In this document: positions 16,278-24,954 of the stretch, in pieces | How the letters are laid out: every line of letters starts with the position of its first letter | Numbering within the stretch: the first letter of the stretch is position 1 | Source: an uncultured Ruminococcus sp. | GTDB taxonomy: Bacteria; Bacillota; Clostridia; RUG12999 | Length of the DNA: 52,122 bases | Assembly (NCBI GenBank): GCA_902784805.1 | Contig: CACZWD010000010.1 | Span: 1-52,122, forward strand | Direction: 5' to 3' | Notes under the pieces: generated by a model | The model's input: the letters and a program-made list of their open reading frames with translations, nothing else | Told to the model about the DNA's origin: nothing | The model's database searches: none | Program-made: the position numbers and the translations under genes

Positions 16278-19200
16278 CTATTCCTTATAATTATCAAGCT
16301 CAAGGGATAAAAGCTTTGTTATTCCTTTTTCCTGCATTGTTACGCCGTAAAGCGTGTCCGCAACCTCCATTGTACCTTTTCGGTGTGTGATGAGGATAAA
16401 CTGCGTTCCTGCGGAAAACTTTTTCAGATAATCGGCGTATCTGAATACGTTTACATCATCAAGCGCCGCTTCAATTTCGTCAAATATACAGAAATATGTA
16501 GGCTTGATTTTAAGTATCGCGAATATAAGCGCGATTGCCGTAAACGCCTTTTCGCCGCCCGACAGGAGCGTTATGCTCTGAAGCTTTTTGCCGGGAGGCT
16601 GAACGTCGATTTCTACGCCGCTGCCGAGAATATCATCGGGGTCGGAAAGCCTGATTTCCGCCTTACCGCCGCCAAACAAATCCGAAAAAGTTTCGCCGAA
16701 GGTTTTGTTCAGCTTTTTAAAATTATCTTCAAACATTTCCGTCATTACCGTTGTCATTTCCGAAATAAGGTTGTTAAGACCGGCTTTGGCGGTTTCAAGG
16801 TCATTTTTTTGTGAAGATAAAAAGTCGTGCCGTTCCTTTTGCACAGCATATTCCTCTATGCTGTCAACATTGACGCTTCCGAGCGAGCGTATGCCCGCTT
16901 TTGTCTGTGAAAGCTGTTTTCCGGCTTCGGTGGCGGAACCTATATCTTCACGCAGGGCGTCGGCAGTTGAATATGTAAGCTCATATTCCTCCCACATTTT
17001 TGATACAATATCCTCACGCGTTTCTTCAAGGCGCTGCTTTGAGCTTTCAACTCTTGCAAGCTCTTCGCGGAGCTTATATATGTTTTCTTTTATTTCTTTG
17101 ATTTCATTTTCCTTTTTTTCAATTTCTTTTTCATCATTTTCACGCTGAAGGCTTAATTTATCAACATTACCTTCTCCGCTTGCGGTTGCCGCTTTTAGCT
17201 CATCAAGCTTTTCTTCATATAAAGTGATGTTTGCTTTATATTTTTCTATATCATCGGCAAGAGAGGTCTTGTGAATAGATTTATTTGATACTTCTATTTC
17301 GGTTGAAATCACAAGGTTTTCGGAGTTTTGAAGCATAAGCTTTGCCGATTCAATATCCTTTAACGAAACCGCGCTTTCCGTTCTTGCCTGTCCGAGTTTT
17401 TCGGTGATATCCGCAAGCCTTGCGGAATATGCGGCGGTATCATTTTCAAGATTTATGATATCGTTTTCGGTAGCTTCAATTTCAAGCTGCAAATTCTTAT
17501 TGCCCGAAAGTATATCTTCGTTCGCGGAATTTGTATTTTCAATGGCGTCATTAACTTTTTCTGCGTCTTTTTCAAGCGCGGCGATATGCGTATTTTCAGA
17601 GTTTAACGAAAGCTTAAGATTTTCAAGCTGTGTTTTTCCCGAAAGCAATTCTGACTGGCTTTGCCACATATCTTCACGCGCGCTGTCGTAAGCGTTCTGC
17701 GTTTCGGAGATTTGTTTATTAATACCTTCAAGTTCAGTTAAAATAACTTTACGTTTCTCTGCAATTTCGCCGAGCCGTTTTGATATACGCTCGATTTCGG
17801 CGTTTCGGGAGAGCGCGTAAGAGCTTCCTTTTGACTGACCGCCCGATACCGAGCCGCCGACGCTTAACACTTCTCCTTCAGTTGTTACGATTTTAAATTT
17901 ATATGAGTTTTTGCGCGCGAGCGCAATAGCGTTATCAATATTATCAACCACGACCGCTTTACCTATTCTGGAATTTAAAATCTCTCTGAATTTATTGTCA
18001 CAGCGGACAAGCTCGGACGCGATGCCGATATACCCTTTTTCCTTCTTTATTCCCGAAACATCAAGTGTTTCTCCTTTGACCGAGGAAATGGGGAGAAAGG
18101 TAGCCCTGCCGGATTTTGTCATTTTAAGAAATTCAATGGCATATTTAGCATCTTCTTCACTTTCGGTTACAATGTGATTGAGTGCTCCGCCGAGAGCCGC
18201 TTCAACAGCAGTTACATATTTTTGTTCTGTAGTTATAAGCTGTGAAAGAGGGCCGTAAATCGCCGCGTTTTTAAGACTGCCGCTTTTTGCCTCGTTCATA
18301 ATGCTTTTTACGCTGTAGGGATACCCTTCAAACGAATTTTCAAGCGACTCAAGAGTAATTTTTTTATGCTGAAGCGATTGTTCCTCAACGGTGAGCTCAT
18401 CGGATTCCGCATTTTTTTCCGAAAAATTGTTTTTAAGATATCCGAGTTTTTCGGATATTTCAGAAGCGGTTTCCTTGCTTTTTTTTGCGGATTCCACGAT
18501 TTTGCGTAAGGTTTCGGCAAGACTGTCAATATCTTTTTCAAGCTGAAGCCTTTTTGTTATAGCTGCCGATTTTTCGGATAAAATATCGGTCAGCCTTTCA
18601 CGCAGGGATTCAAAATAGCTTTCGCTGCTTTCAACCTTTGCGGAGTTTGTTGAAAGCTCCGTTTGTTTTTCGGAAAGCTTTTCGCGCTTTTCACGCAAAA
18701 GATTGTTCATTTCAAGAAGCTTTTCGGAAACCGTTTTTTGTTCTTCTTCAAGAGCGGACAGCGTAAGCTCCGTTTCCTTGTGTTTTTCGTTAAGAGAAAG
18801 ATTTTCCTCTTTTTTTGAAACAATTTCGGCTTTTAATTCTGTGATACGCTGTTTGTGGAGCGTTATCTCGCCTTCAAGACGCAAAATATCTTTTTTGTGA
18901 TTTTCTATATTGCTGCGTGTCAGCTCAATTTCACCGAGAATACGTGTAATTTCGTTTTTGCCCGCGTATATGCCCGCGCGGCTTTCGTCAATAAGACCTT
19001 CAAGATTGCGGTACGCTTCTTTTTTCTGTATCAGCGCGGTTTCTTCGGCTTTCTCTTTAGCTTCAAGCTCGGATTTTTGTTTCAAAGCAGTCCCGAAGGT
19101 CTGCTCAATTTTCGCAAGCTGCTCGTCATATGAATCGAGAGTACGGAGCCAGAGATTAATTTCAAGCTTTTTCTGAACCTCACGGAGCTGCAAATATTTT

Positions 19201-19838
19201 CTTGCTTTTTTTGCCTGATGTTCAAGGGGAGTAAGATTATTGGTGATTTCTGTTAAAATATCGTTAATACGCAGAAGATTATCATTTGTCTGCGCAAGCT
19301 TTCTTTCGGCTTCTTCCTTTTTATAGCGGTATTTTGTGATATTTGCGGCCTCGTCAAAAATGTGCCGTCTGTCCTCGGATTTCGCGCTCAGTATTTCGTC
19401 AATTTTTCCCTGTCCTATTATGGAATAGCCGTCCCTGCCGAGACCTGTATCCATAAAAAGCTCATGAATGTCTTTGAGGCGGCAGACAGCTTTGTTTATC
19501 ATATATTCGCTTTCGCCGGAACGATAAACGCGCCGTGAAACGGTAATTTCATCAAAATCCATATTAAGGCTTCTGTCGGTATTGTCAATAACAATTGCGA
19601 CCTCCGCGTATGCCATTGGAGAACGCTTGTCGGTTCCGTTGAAAATGACATCTTCCATTTTGCTTCCGCGGAGCGATTTCGCGCTCATTTCACCCATAAC
19701 CCATCGCATGGCGTCGGATATATTGCTTTTGCCGCTGCCGTTCGGACCGACAACGGCGGTAACACCGTCAACAAAATCAAGCTTCGTTTTATCCGCAAAC
19801 GATTTAAAACCGTGAAGCTGAAGCGATTTGAAATACAA
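16278..19838 (-). CDS. smc: Chromosome partition protein SMC
   Basis: 1186 residues from a TTG at 19838. The family start pattern (M-x-L/F-K-x-L-x-x-x-GFKSFAD) aligns its first Met with this TTG, and GGTGGTGA lies about 6 nt upstream; a GTG at 19850 would add four residues. Head domain with Walker [10 protein letters not shown] near 33, long coiled coil, hinge about 510-680 (GPLSQLI to SGGQSKG region), second coiled coil, then signature [14 protein letters not shown] and Walker [13 protein letters not shown]. It is the condensin ATPase that organises and segregates the chromosome with ScpA/ScpB. The usual upstream rnc gene is absent; a divergent ABC transporter operon is there instead. Confidence 0.96.
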   Translation of the reverse strand: MYFKSLQLHGFKSFADKTKLDFVDGVTAVVGPNGSGKSNISDAMRWVMGEMSAKSLRGSKMEDVIFNGTDKRSPMAYAEVAIVIDNTDRSLNMDFDEITVSRRVYRSGESEYMINKAVCRLKDIHELFMDTGLGRDGYSIIGQGKIDEILSAKSEDRRHIFDEAANITKYRYKKEEAERKLAQTNDNLLRINDILTEITNNLTPLEHQAKKARKYLQLREVQKKLEINLWLRTLDSYDEQLAKIEQTFGTALKQKSELEAKEKAEETALIQKKEAYRNLEGLIDESRAGIYAGKNEITRILGEIELTRSNIENHKKDILRLEGEITLHKQRITELKAEIVSKKEENLSLNEKHKETELTLSALEEEQKTVSEKLLEMNNLLREKREKLSEKQTELSTNSAKVESSESYFESLRERLTDILSEKSAAITKRLQLEKDIDSLAETLRKIVESAKKSKETASEISEKLGYLKNNFSEKNAESDELTVEEQSLQHKKITLESLENSFEGYPYSVKSIMNEAKSGSLKNAAIYGPLSQLITTEQKYVTAVEAALGGALNHIVTESEEDAKYAIEFLKMTKSGRATFLPISSVKGETLDVSGIKKEKGYIGIASELVRCDNKFREILNSRIGKAVVVDNIDNAIALARKNSYKFKIVTTEGEVLSVGGSVSGGQSKGSSYALSRNAEIERISKRLGEIAEKRKVILTELEGINKQISETQNAYDSAREDMWQSQSELLSGKTQLENLKLSLNSENTHIAALEKDAEKVNDAIENTNSANEDILSGNKNLQLEIEATENDIINLENDTAAYSARLADITEKLGQARTESAVSLKDIESAKLMLQNSENLVISTEIEVSNKSIHKTSLADDIEKYKANITLYEEKLDELKAATASGEGNVDKLSLQRENDEKEIEKKENEIKEIKENIYKLREELARVESSKQRLEETREDIVSKMWEEYELTYSTADALREDIGSATEAGKQLSQTKAGIRSLGSVNVDSIEEYAVQKERHDFLSSQKNDLETAKAGLNNLISEMTTVMTEMFEDNFKKLNKTFGETFSDLFGGGKAEIRLSDPDDILGSGVEIDVQPPGKKLQSITLLSGGEKAFTAIALIFAILKIKPTYFCIFDEIEAALDDVNVFRYADYLKKFSAGTQFILITHRKGTMEVADTLYGVTMQEKGITKLLSLELDNYKE

Positions 19839-19884
19839 AAAAATCACCACCGAATTTTACTGCAAATAATTGTTACATATAATA

Positions 19885-19913
19885 ATTATAACACAAAAAG
19901 TAAAATTTTACAA
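19885..19913 (-). promoter_or_regulatory. Probable promoter of smc-ftsY
   Basis: On the minus strand TTGTAA (19908-19913), 17-bp spacer ending TGT, TATAAT (19885-19890), about 47 bp upstream of the smc start. The -35 matches 4 of 6. Confidence 0.6.
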
Positions 19914-19955
19914 GGCTGAAAAGGAAACATTTTTTATAAAAAAATAAAAAAATAC

Positions 19956-19984
19956 TTGACTTTATTAAATTAAAGTGGTAAAAT
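19956..19984 (+). promoter_or_regulatory. Promoter of the amino acid ABC transporter operon
   Basis: TTGACT (19956-19961), 17-bp spacer ending TGG, TAAAAT (19979-19984). The first gene starts at 20019 after GGAGG (20006-20010). Confidence 0.85.
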
Positions 19985-20018
19985 GGTAAAGTAAAAATAA
20001 ATTTTGGAGGAATTAACA

Positions 20019-20843
20019 ATGAAAAAATTATTAACGCTTTTACTTGGGCTTGTTCTTGCAATGACATTATTTACAGCTTGCGGTAATAAACCCATCGAGG
20101 ATTCAAATGCAGATATTCAGAATGAGAAAGCTGTAAAGCTGGACAGTGAATATATTAAAGAAAAAGGCAAGCTTATTGTCGGCATAACCGATTTTGAACC
20201 TATGGATTATAAAGAAGCGGGCGATGAATGGATAGGCTTTGACGCTGATATGGCAAAGGCTTTTGCAGGAAAGCTTGGCGTTGATATCGAGTTTGTTGAA
20301 ATTGACTGGGATACAAAAATTATGGAGCTTAACAACAAGAGCATTGACTGTGTGTGGAACGGTATGACTCTTACGGATGAGGTTAAATCATCAATGGAAT
20401 GTTCGGAACCGTATTGCAACAATGCGCAGATAGTTGTTGTTCCGGCAGATAAGGCTGCAGAATACGCAAACAACAATTTGTGGGATAAATTGCAGTACGC
20501 TGTTGAAGCAGGCTCGGCAGGCAAAGAGGTCGCGGAAGAAAAGGGTTACAGCGTAACCGAAGTTAAAGACCAAGCGACCGCGCTTATGGAAGTGGCTTCA
20601 GGTACAAGCGACGCAGCTGTCATTGATTCTCTTATGGCAGCGGCAATGGTAGGCGAAGGTACAGGCTATAGCCAGCTTACCTATACAATTGAGCTTAACA
20701 GCGAAGAATACGGCGTTGGATTCAGAAAAGGTTCTGACCTTGCCGAAAAGCTTAATGAATTCTTTAAAGAATCGTATGAAAACGGCAGTCTCAGAGAATG
20801 TGCCGAAAAATATAAGGTGCAGGCTGCTCTTATTGAAAAGTAA
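20019..20843 (+). CDS. Polar amino acid ABC transporter substrate-binding lipoprotein
   Basis: 274 residues from ATG 20019, chosen for GGAGG at ideal distance and the MKK signal start. Lipobox LFTAC with Cys21. The SBP_bac_3 fold is shown by GKLIVGITDFEPMDYKEAG, GFDADMAKAFAGKLGV, CVWNGMTLTDE and YGVGFRKGSDLAEKLN. It captures an extracellular amino acid (exact one not readable from motifs; the DFEPMDY and WNGMT segments recall glutamine/cystine-type members) and hands it to the permease encoded downstream. A hairpin after the stop probably raises its message level over the permease. Confidence 0.92.
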   Translation: MKKLLTLLLGLVLAMTLFTACGNKPIEDSNADIQNEKAVKLDSEYIKEKGKLIVGITDFEPMDYKEAGDEWIGFDADMAKAFAGKLGVDIEFVEIDWDTKIMELNNKSIDCVWNGMTLTDEVKSSMECSEPYCNNAQIVVVPADKAAEYANNNLWDKLQYAVEAGSAGKEVAEEKGYSVTEVKDQATALMEVASGTSDAAVIDSLMAAAMVGEGTGYSQLTYTIELNSEEYGVGFRKGSDLAEKLNEFFKESYENGSLRECAEKYKVQAALIEK

Positions 20844-20861
20844 ATTGCAGAAAAGTAACAT

Positions 20862-20891
20862 AAACGGAGAGTGCTTTCCCGCTCTCCGTTT
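20862..20891 (+). terminator. Intercistronic hairpin, partial terminator
   Basis: 10-bp perfect arms AAACGGAGAG (20862-20871) and CTCTCCGTTT (20882-20891), with ATGTCGTTTTTT following. Position between binding-protein and permease genes suggests partial termination or 3'-end protection, giving excess binding protein. Confidence 0.75.
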
Positions 20892-20926
20892 ATGTCGTTT
20901 TTTAAATTTAAAATGTGGGAGTTACT

Positions 20927-21628
20927 ATGAAAGAAGCAATAAAAATTTTTACCGAGCAGTTTCCGGTAGTTTTCAGCGCTTTAAATATCGGCTTTTTGCA
21001 GACACTAAAGCTTTTTTTTACAACGCTTTTGTGCGCGATTCCGCTTGGGCTTATAATCTCTTTTGGCTCAATGTCAAAATTTAAACCGTTAAGCGCCTTT
21101 ACAAAAGTTATTGTATGGATTATAAGAGGCTCGCCTCTTATGATACAGCTTCTTATTGTATATTTTTTCCCGGGGCTTGTTCTGCATAAAAATATATGGG
21201 GTATGGGCGAAGCGGGAAGGTTTATGGCAGCAACCGTAGCGTTTACGCTAAATTACGCCTGCTATTTTTCGGAAATATACAGAGGCGGCATACAGAGCGT
21301 GCCTGTCGGACAGCAGGAAGCGGGAAAAGTGCTTGGGCTTTCCGGCACTCAGATATTCTTTAAAATTACCCTTTTGCAGATGATTAAGCGGATTGTGCCG
21401 CCTATGTCAAATGAAATAATAACGCTTGTAAAGGACACCTCGCTTGCGCGAATTATTGCGCTTCAGGAAATAATCTGGGCGGGGCAGGCGTTTATGAAAG
21501 GCTCAAAAGGTATTTCGGGAGCGATATGGCCGTTGTTTTTCACGGGAATATATTATCTTGCATTCAGCGGTTTTTTAACCGTACTGTTCGGCAAAATTGA
21601 AAAGAAGCTTGATTATTTCAAAAATTAA
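20927..21628 (+). CDS. Polar amino acid ABC transporter permease
   Basis: 233 residues from ATG 20927 (TGGGAG upstream; a GTG at 20915 would overlap that site). Five or so membrane segments of the HisM/GlnP family. The EAA-type cytoplasmic loop reads GQQEAGKVLGLSGTQIFFKITLLQ, which contacts the ATPase. Early RGSPLMIQLLIVYF is the usual family signature. It probably works as a homodimer, because only one permease gene is present in the operon. Confidence 0.93.
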   Translation: MKEAIKIFTEQFPVVFSALNIGFLQTLKLFFTTLLCAIPLGLIISFGSMSKFKPLSAFTKVIVWIIRGSPLMIQLLIVYFFPGLVLHKNIWGMGEAGRFMAATVAFTLNYACYFSEIYRGGIQSVPVGQQEAGKVLGLSGTQIFFKITLLQMIKRIVPPMSNEIITLVKDTSLARIIALQEIIWAGQAFMKGSKGISGAIWPLFFTGIYYLAFSGFLTVLFGKIEKKLDYFKN

Positions 21629-21655
21629 CTGAAAAATCGGCGGAACGGAGAGGTT

Positions 21656-22408
21656 ATGGCATTACTTGAAGTTAAAAATATACATAAAAAATTCGGCAAA
21701 ACAGAGGTTTTGAGAGGGATAGATTTTTCTCTTGAAAAGGGCGAGGTTTTGTCAATTATCGGTTCATCGGGAAGCGGAAAAACAACGCTTTTAAGATGTC
21801 TTAATTTTCTGGAAACTCCCGAAACCGGAACAATAAGTGTAGGAAATAAGGTTTTGTTTGACGGTGAAAGCGCGAAAAAACTTTCCGATGATGAAATCAG
21901 GGAAAAAAGGCTGCATTTCGGTCTGGTTTTTCAATCGTTTAACCTTTTTCCGCAGTACAGCGTGCTTGAAAATGTAACGCTTGCGCCGGCAGTGCTTAAA
22001 AAAGATACAAATGAAGAAATTAAGAAAAACGCGCTTGAACTTATCGAAAGAGTAGGGCTTTCGGACAAGGCAAATAATTACCCATGCGAGCTTTCGGGCG
22101 GGCAGCAGCAACGTGTCGCAATTGCGAGAGCGCTTGCTTTAAAGCCCGATATACTGTGCTTTGATGAGCCGACTTCGGCACTTGACCCGGAGCTTACAGG
22201 CGAGGTTTTAAACGTAATAAAAAGCCTTAAAAGCAGTGACAGCACAATGATTGTCGTAACGCATGAAATGGAGTTCGCGAAAAATGTTTCGGATAAGGTC
22301 ATTTTTATGGCGGACGGCGTAATAATTGAGCAGGGAACAAGCGAGGACGTTTTTGATAATCCGAAATCCGAAAGAGTAAAAGCTTTTTTAAGCAAGATAA
22401 AAAAATAG
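21656..22408 (+). CDS. Polar amino acid ABC transporter ATP-binding protein
   Basis: 250 residues, GlnQ/HisP family. Walker [16 protein letters not shown] (about 36-50), Q-loop [11 protein letters not shown], signature [16 protein letters not shown], Walker [15 protein letters not shown], and switch histidine in VTHEMEFAK. It powers uptake through the permease encoded 27 bp upstream. GGAGAGG precedes ATG 21656. No clear plus-strand T-tract terminator follows; the two hairpins downstream have their T-runs on the minus strand. Confidence 0.95.
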   Translation: MALLEVKNIHKKFGKTEVLRGIDFSLEKGEVLSIIGSSGSGKTTLLRCLNFLETPETGTISVGNKVLFDGESAKKLSDDEIREKRLHFGLVFQSFNLFPQYSVLENVTLAPAVLKKDTNEEIKKNALELIERVGLSDKANNYPCELSGGQQQRVAIARALALKPDILCFDEPTSALDPELTGEVLNVIKSLKSSDSTMIVVTHEMEFAKNVSDKVIFMADGVIIEQGTSEDVFDNPKSERVKAFLSKIKK

Positions 22409-22410
22409 AG

Positions 22411-22478
22411 GCGAACGATGCGGGCATCGTTCCGCGTTAGTAAAAAACCACCCGTTAAGGAAAAACCTTTTCGGGTGG
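22411..22478 (-). terminator. Two tandem hairpins with minus-strand T-runs
   Basis: Hairpin 1: GAACGATG (22413-22420) / CATCGTTC (22425-22432). Hairpin 2: CCACCCG (22448-22454) / CGGGTGG (22472-22478) with an inner AAGG/CCTT. Hairpin 2 is followed on the minus strand by TTTTTTAC and hairpin 1 by a T7 run a few bases on. They would stop transcripts leaving the small gene and MITE on the minus strand. Confidence 0.7.
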
Positions 22479-22530
22479 AAATTATTTAATCTGTCATATA
22501 TCTGTCGAGCCTTTTTATGTTAAGCGCCCT

Positions 22531-22807
22531 TAGCCTGATGGCGCCAATTTGAACTACGGTTTATTTAGGCAAATTTATGCCGATACTGTGTCAAATGCCT
22601 TGCAAATACGAAGTAACACACTGCGGCATTTTCCTTGTCTCGACATAAATTTGCACGAAATAAACTCCGCAGGACTTTAAACTATGAGATTTCAGTCGAT
22701 TTTTGCCGCAGAGAGCGAAGATGGGCTGGCGCCCATCAAGACCGATAAGGTGAAAAGCGGCGAAATATCGACGTTTAAAGCGTGTTCAAATTAGCGCCGT
22801 CAGGCTA
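22531..22807. mobile_element. 273-bp MITE with 22-bp terminal inverted repeats and TA duplication
   Basis: Terminal repeats 22533-22554 (GCCTGATGGCGCC then AATTTGAAC) and 22784-22805 match at 20 of 22 positions when one is reversed. Each end is flanked by TA (22531-22532, 22806-22807), the target type of IS630/Tc1-mariner elements. No ORF is inside. The interior forms two further inverted-repeat arms: 22559-22579 with 22644-22665, and 22675-22682 / 22697-22709 with 22757-22770 / 22773-22780, capped by GATGGGC (22720-22726) / GCCCATC (22731-22737). The whole element could fold as a three-way junction. A terminus of the same type occurs at 48097-48117. A transposase must act from elsewhere. Confidence 0.8.
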
Positions 22808-23087
22808 TGCCCTCTTTACTGTAAGGCGGATATTTGTAATCAATCTGTCGGTTTATGTTTTCGGTAGTAACATTAAAGGGGAATTTAATGCCGTAATCAT
22901 CACAACCTGTATAAATATCATCAATTTTACCGTCAGAGTCCAGATCCATATCGCACATTGTTTCGTAAAGCTCGCTCACAAGACCCAGAAGCGTGTTTTC
23001 AACATCAATTACAGGGGTTTCTATGCCTTTGTTTTTCTGTATTGCAACTTCCTTTTCAATTATAGCTTTTTTTAAATTGTATATCAT
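22800..23087 (-). CDS. Small uncharacterised protein behind a structured leader
   Basis: 95 residues from ATG 23087, preceded by AAGGAG at a good distance; upstream in-frame Mets lie in the leader and terminator. I do not recognise the family. The N terminus is helical and charged (MIYNLKKAIIEKEVAIQ). The middle contains DMDLDSDGKIDDIY, which fits the DxDxDG pattern of an EF-hand or dockerin calcium loop but occurs only once and may be fortuitous. There is no signal peptide or membrane segment. The TGA stop (22800-22802) belongs to the right terminal repeat of the MITE, so the original C terminus may have been cut. Transcription must pass the terminator at 23113-23138. Confidence 0.6.
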   Translation of the reverse strand: MIYNLKKAIIEKEVAIQKNKGIETPVIDVENTLLGLVSELYETMCDMDLDSDGKIDDIYTGCDDYGIKFPFNVTTENINRQIDYKYPPYSKEGIA

Positions 23088-23112
23088 TTTCGTATCTCCT
23101 TTTCGTTTTAAT

Positions 23113-23138
23113 AAAAAAACGCAGCACAAGGTGCTGCG
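23113..23138 (-). terminator. Strong terminator directly upstream of the small gene
   Basis: Perfect 8-bp stem CGCAGCAC (23120-23127) / GTGCTGCG (23131-23138) with a 3-nt loop, followed on the minus strand by seven Ts (23113-23119). It lies 18 bp upstream of the AAGGAG site of the small gene and ends the structured RNA. Confidence 0.9.
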
Positions 23139-23374
23139 CAAAAAAACACAACTTCTAAACACTTTGAATTGAGATACAAAAATGCTTTCTTAACTGTTCT
23201 TAATTTATTAATACACAGCAATTAACCCAGAGTTGTGTCTTTTTAAAGATACTTACCGGTTAATTGCCCGTATTTGAATACAATATATCTACACGTATAG
23301 TTATAGACAGTGTTTTTTTAATTAAGAACAGCAAAAAATAATATTAAGTTGTCAAAAAGCAATTTTTGTATCTC
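23113..23374 (-). ncRNA. Structured RNA: rod-shaped 6S-like RNA or attenuating leader
   Basis: About 262 nt from the predicted transcription start to the terminator T-run. The first 204 nt form nested helices in minus-strand RNA. P1 pairs nt 1-19 (23356-23374) with nt 187-204 (23171-23188), 18 bp with one bulged base. P2 is a perfect 12-bp helix (23320-23331 with 23194-23205). P3 is a perfect 10-bp helix (23258-23267 with 23218-23227). A 52-nt asymmetric bulge lies on the 5' side between P2 and P3. The start site falls at the foot of P1. Length and rod shape resemble 6S RNA, but the position before a small gene equally fits a cis-regulatory leader. T-box landmarks are absent. Confidence 0.7.
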
Positions 23375-23380
23375 AGCTTT

Positions 23381-23409
23381 ATTTTACCATAAAATTTTAA
23401 TTTTGTAAA
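23381..23409 (-). promoter_or_regulatory. Promoter of the structured RNA
   Basis: On the minus strand TTTACA (23404-23409), 17-bp spacer ending TGG, TAAAAT (23381-23386). The seventh base after the -10 is the first paired base of helix P1 (23374). Confidence 0.8.
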
Positions 23410-23529
23410 GACTAAAATTGAATTTTATACAAAAAATCGTTCGACATATTCTGATAAAAAATAGCAGATAAGAAATTGAAGATAACAAATTTTATTTGCA
23501 AAAAAATAGCGAAAATAATGTTTTTTATA

Positions 23530-23558
23530 TTGATTTTATGACGTTTTTGTGGTATGAT
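23530..23558 (+). promoter_or_regulatory. Promoter of the seven-gene FTR-htrA-nfn-plsY operon
   Basis: TTGATT (23530-23535), 17-bp spacer ending TGG, TATGAT (23553-23558). The first gene starts at 23615 after GAAAGGAAGG. Confidence 0.75.
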
Positions 23559-23614
23559 ATATATGTGGATTTTTAGGCAAAACGGAATTGACTGTGCGAA
23601 AGGAAGGTTTTTTA

Positions 23615-23815
23615 ATGGCTGTAAGCTTAAATCCCGATAAAGAAATAGTTAAAACCATAAAAGAAGGGCTTAAAAAGAAGGGCGGATATTGCCCGTGCAG
23701 ACTTGCGAAAACTCCTGAAAATAAGTGTATGTGCAAGGAGTTTCGCGAACAGATTGCGGACCCCGATTTTGAAGGCTTTTGCCATTGCAGGCTTTATTAT
23801 AAGTCAAAAGATTGA
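23615..23815 (+). CDS. Ferredoxin:thioredoxin reductase catalytic-chain-like protein
   Basis: 66 residues from ATG 23615. It carries three Cys pairs in the order CPC, CMC, CHC (YCPCRLAKTPENKCMCKEF, then GFCHCRLYY), the arrangement of the FTR beta chain, which binds a 4Fe-4S cluster next to a redox disulfide. It is much shorter than plant or cyanobacterial FTR catalytic chains (about 100 residues), and the second pair has Met instead of Pro. No variable subunit or thioredoxin is adjacent. It probably accepts electrons from ferredoxin, which fits the nfnAB genes later in the same operon, but the target is unknown. The longer frame from 23588 lacks a ribosome site. Confidence 0.8.
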   Translation: MAVSLNPDKEIVKTIKEGLKKKGGYCPCRLAKTPENKCMCKEFREQIADPDFEGFCHCRLYYKSKD

Positions 23816-23830
23816 GGAGGAAGAATACTC

Positions 23831-24925
23831 TTGAAAAAAACATTTGCTTTTTTATTTTTAATATTATCTTTAACCGCCCGTGTTTTTGCCGAAAATGTTG
23901 TCGTGAACGGGCAGGATGTCGGAGAATCCGTTATGATAGGCGATAGGGTTTATGTGCCGCTCAGAAGCGTGGGTGAAACAATGGGCGCGCAGGTTACCTG
24001 GGACGACAGCACAAAAACGGCGTATGTAAACGGCGGTATATACGAAAATATTCCGAAGATAGTTGAAGAAGCTTCCGAATATACCGTCGGAGTTATCGGT
24101 CGTTACAGTGACGAGAAGGGCAATGAAGGCGTTGCGTACGGAAGCGGCTTTGTTATAAGCAGTGACGGAAATATTTTAACAAATGCTCACGTGGTTTCGG
24201 AAATGAAGCGCATACTTGTTGTTATGAATGACGGAAACGGCTATGAGGCTTTTCTTAAAAACATTGATAAAGAGGCGGATATTGCTCTTTTAACAATTGA
24301 GAAAACAGGGCTTAAGCACGCAAGGCTTGCCGATATGAGCAGTGTTGCGCCCGGGCAGACGGTTGTCGCGATAGGCGCGCCGATTTCTTTTTCGCTGCGT
24401 AATTCCGCAACAATAGGAATAATCAGCGGGCTTAACAGAAACAGAAGCAATTGCTATCGCCTTATTCAGAGCGACGCAACTTTAAATCATGGCAACAGCG
24501 GCGGTCCGCTTATAAATATGAACGGTGAGGTTGTCGGTATGGGAACGCAGGGTATAGTAGGAGTCGGCGTTTCGGGGCTTTATTTTTCCGTTACGGCAGA
24601 TACGCTTAAATATGCGCTCGCTCAGTTTGAAAAGTACGGCAGAATAAGGCGGCCGACGCTCGGAACAACACTTTCGGAAAGCTGGCTTGCGGAATACGAC
24701 CTTCCGTCTGATACAGGTCTTGAAATTAAGGATATTAAAAAGGGCTCCGCCGCCGAAAAAGCCGGACTTGAGATAGGAGAGGCCATTGTTGCCGTGGGAG
24801 ACGTATATCTTAATACTATTATTGATTTAAACGAGGCTTTAAAGTCGTATTTGCCCGGAGACAGCATACCTCTTAAAATAAAAAAGGGCAATTCGGTGTT
24901 CACGGTTAATGTTGTGGCAGATTAA
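23831..24925 (+). CDS. Exported HtrA/DegP-type serine protease with N-terminal stalk domain
   Basis: 364 residues, TTG start at 23831 behind GAGGAGG. Signal peptide 1-20 (cleavage after VFA). Residues 21-67 form half of a copper-amine-oxidase-like stalk domain (GDRVYVPLRSVGETMGAQVTWDD). The trypsin-like S1C protease domain has catalytic His120 (LTNAHVV), Asp150 (EADIALL) and Ser223 (GNSGGPLI). A single PDZ domain is at about 270-360 (GLEIKDIKKGSAAEKAGLEIGE). The catalytic triad is intact. It should act outside the membrane in quality control or processing. It has a stalk domain where usual HtrA proteins have a transmembrane anchor, so it may bind cell wall or the stalk-domain protein encoded next. 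Confidence 0.9.
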   Translation: MKKTFAFLFLILSLTARVFAENVVVNGQDVGESVMIGDRVYVPLRSVGETMGAQVTWDDSTKTAYVNGGIYENIPKIVEEASEYTVGVIGRYSDEKGNEGVAYGSGFVISSDGNILTNAHVVSEMKRILVVMNDGNGYEAFLKNIDKEADIALLTIEKTGLKHARLADMSSVAPGQTVVAIGAPISFSLRNSATIGIISGLNRNRSNCYRLIQSDATLNHGNSGGPLINMNGEVVGMGTQGIVGVGVSGLYFSVTADTLKYALAQFEKYGRIRRPTLGTTLSESWLAEYDLPSDTGLEIKDIKKGSAAEKAGLEIGEAIVAVGDVYLNTIIDLNEALKSYLPGDSIPLKIKKGNSVFTVNVVAD

Positions 24926-24954
24926 GAGACGTAAGGTCAGAAAGGAAAAACAAA

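Noticed and set aside
23113..23374. T-box leader identity for the structured RNA
   Set aside because: No T-box sequence or specifier-loop landmarks, and the downstream gene is not an amino-acid gene.
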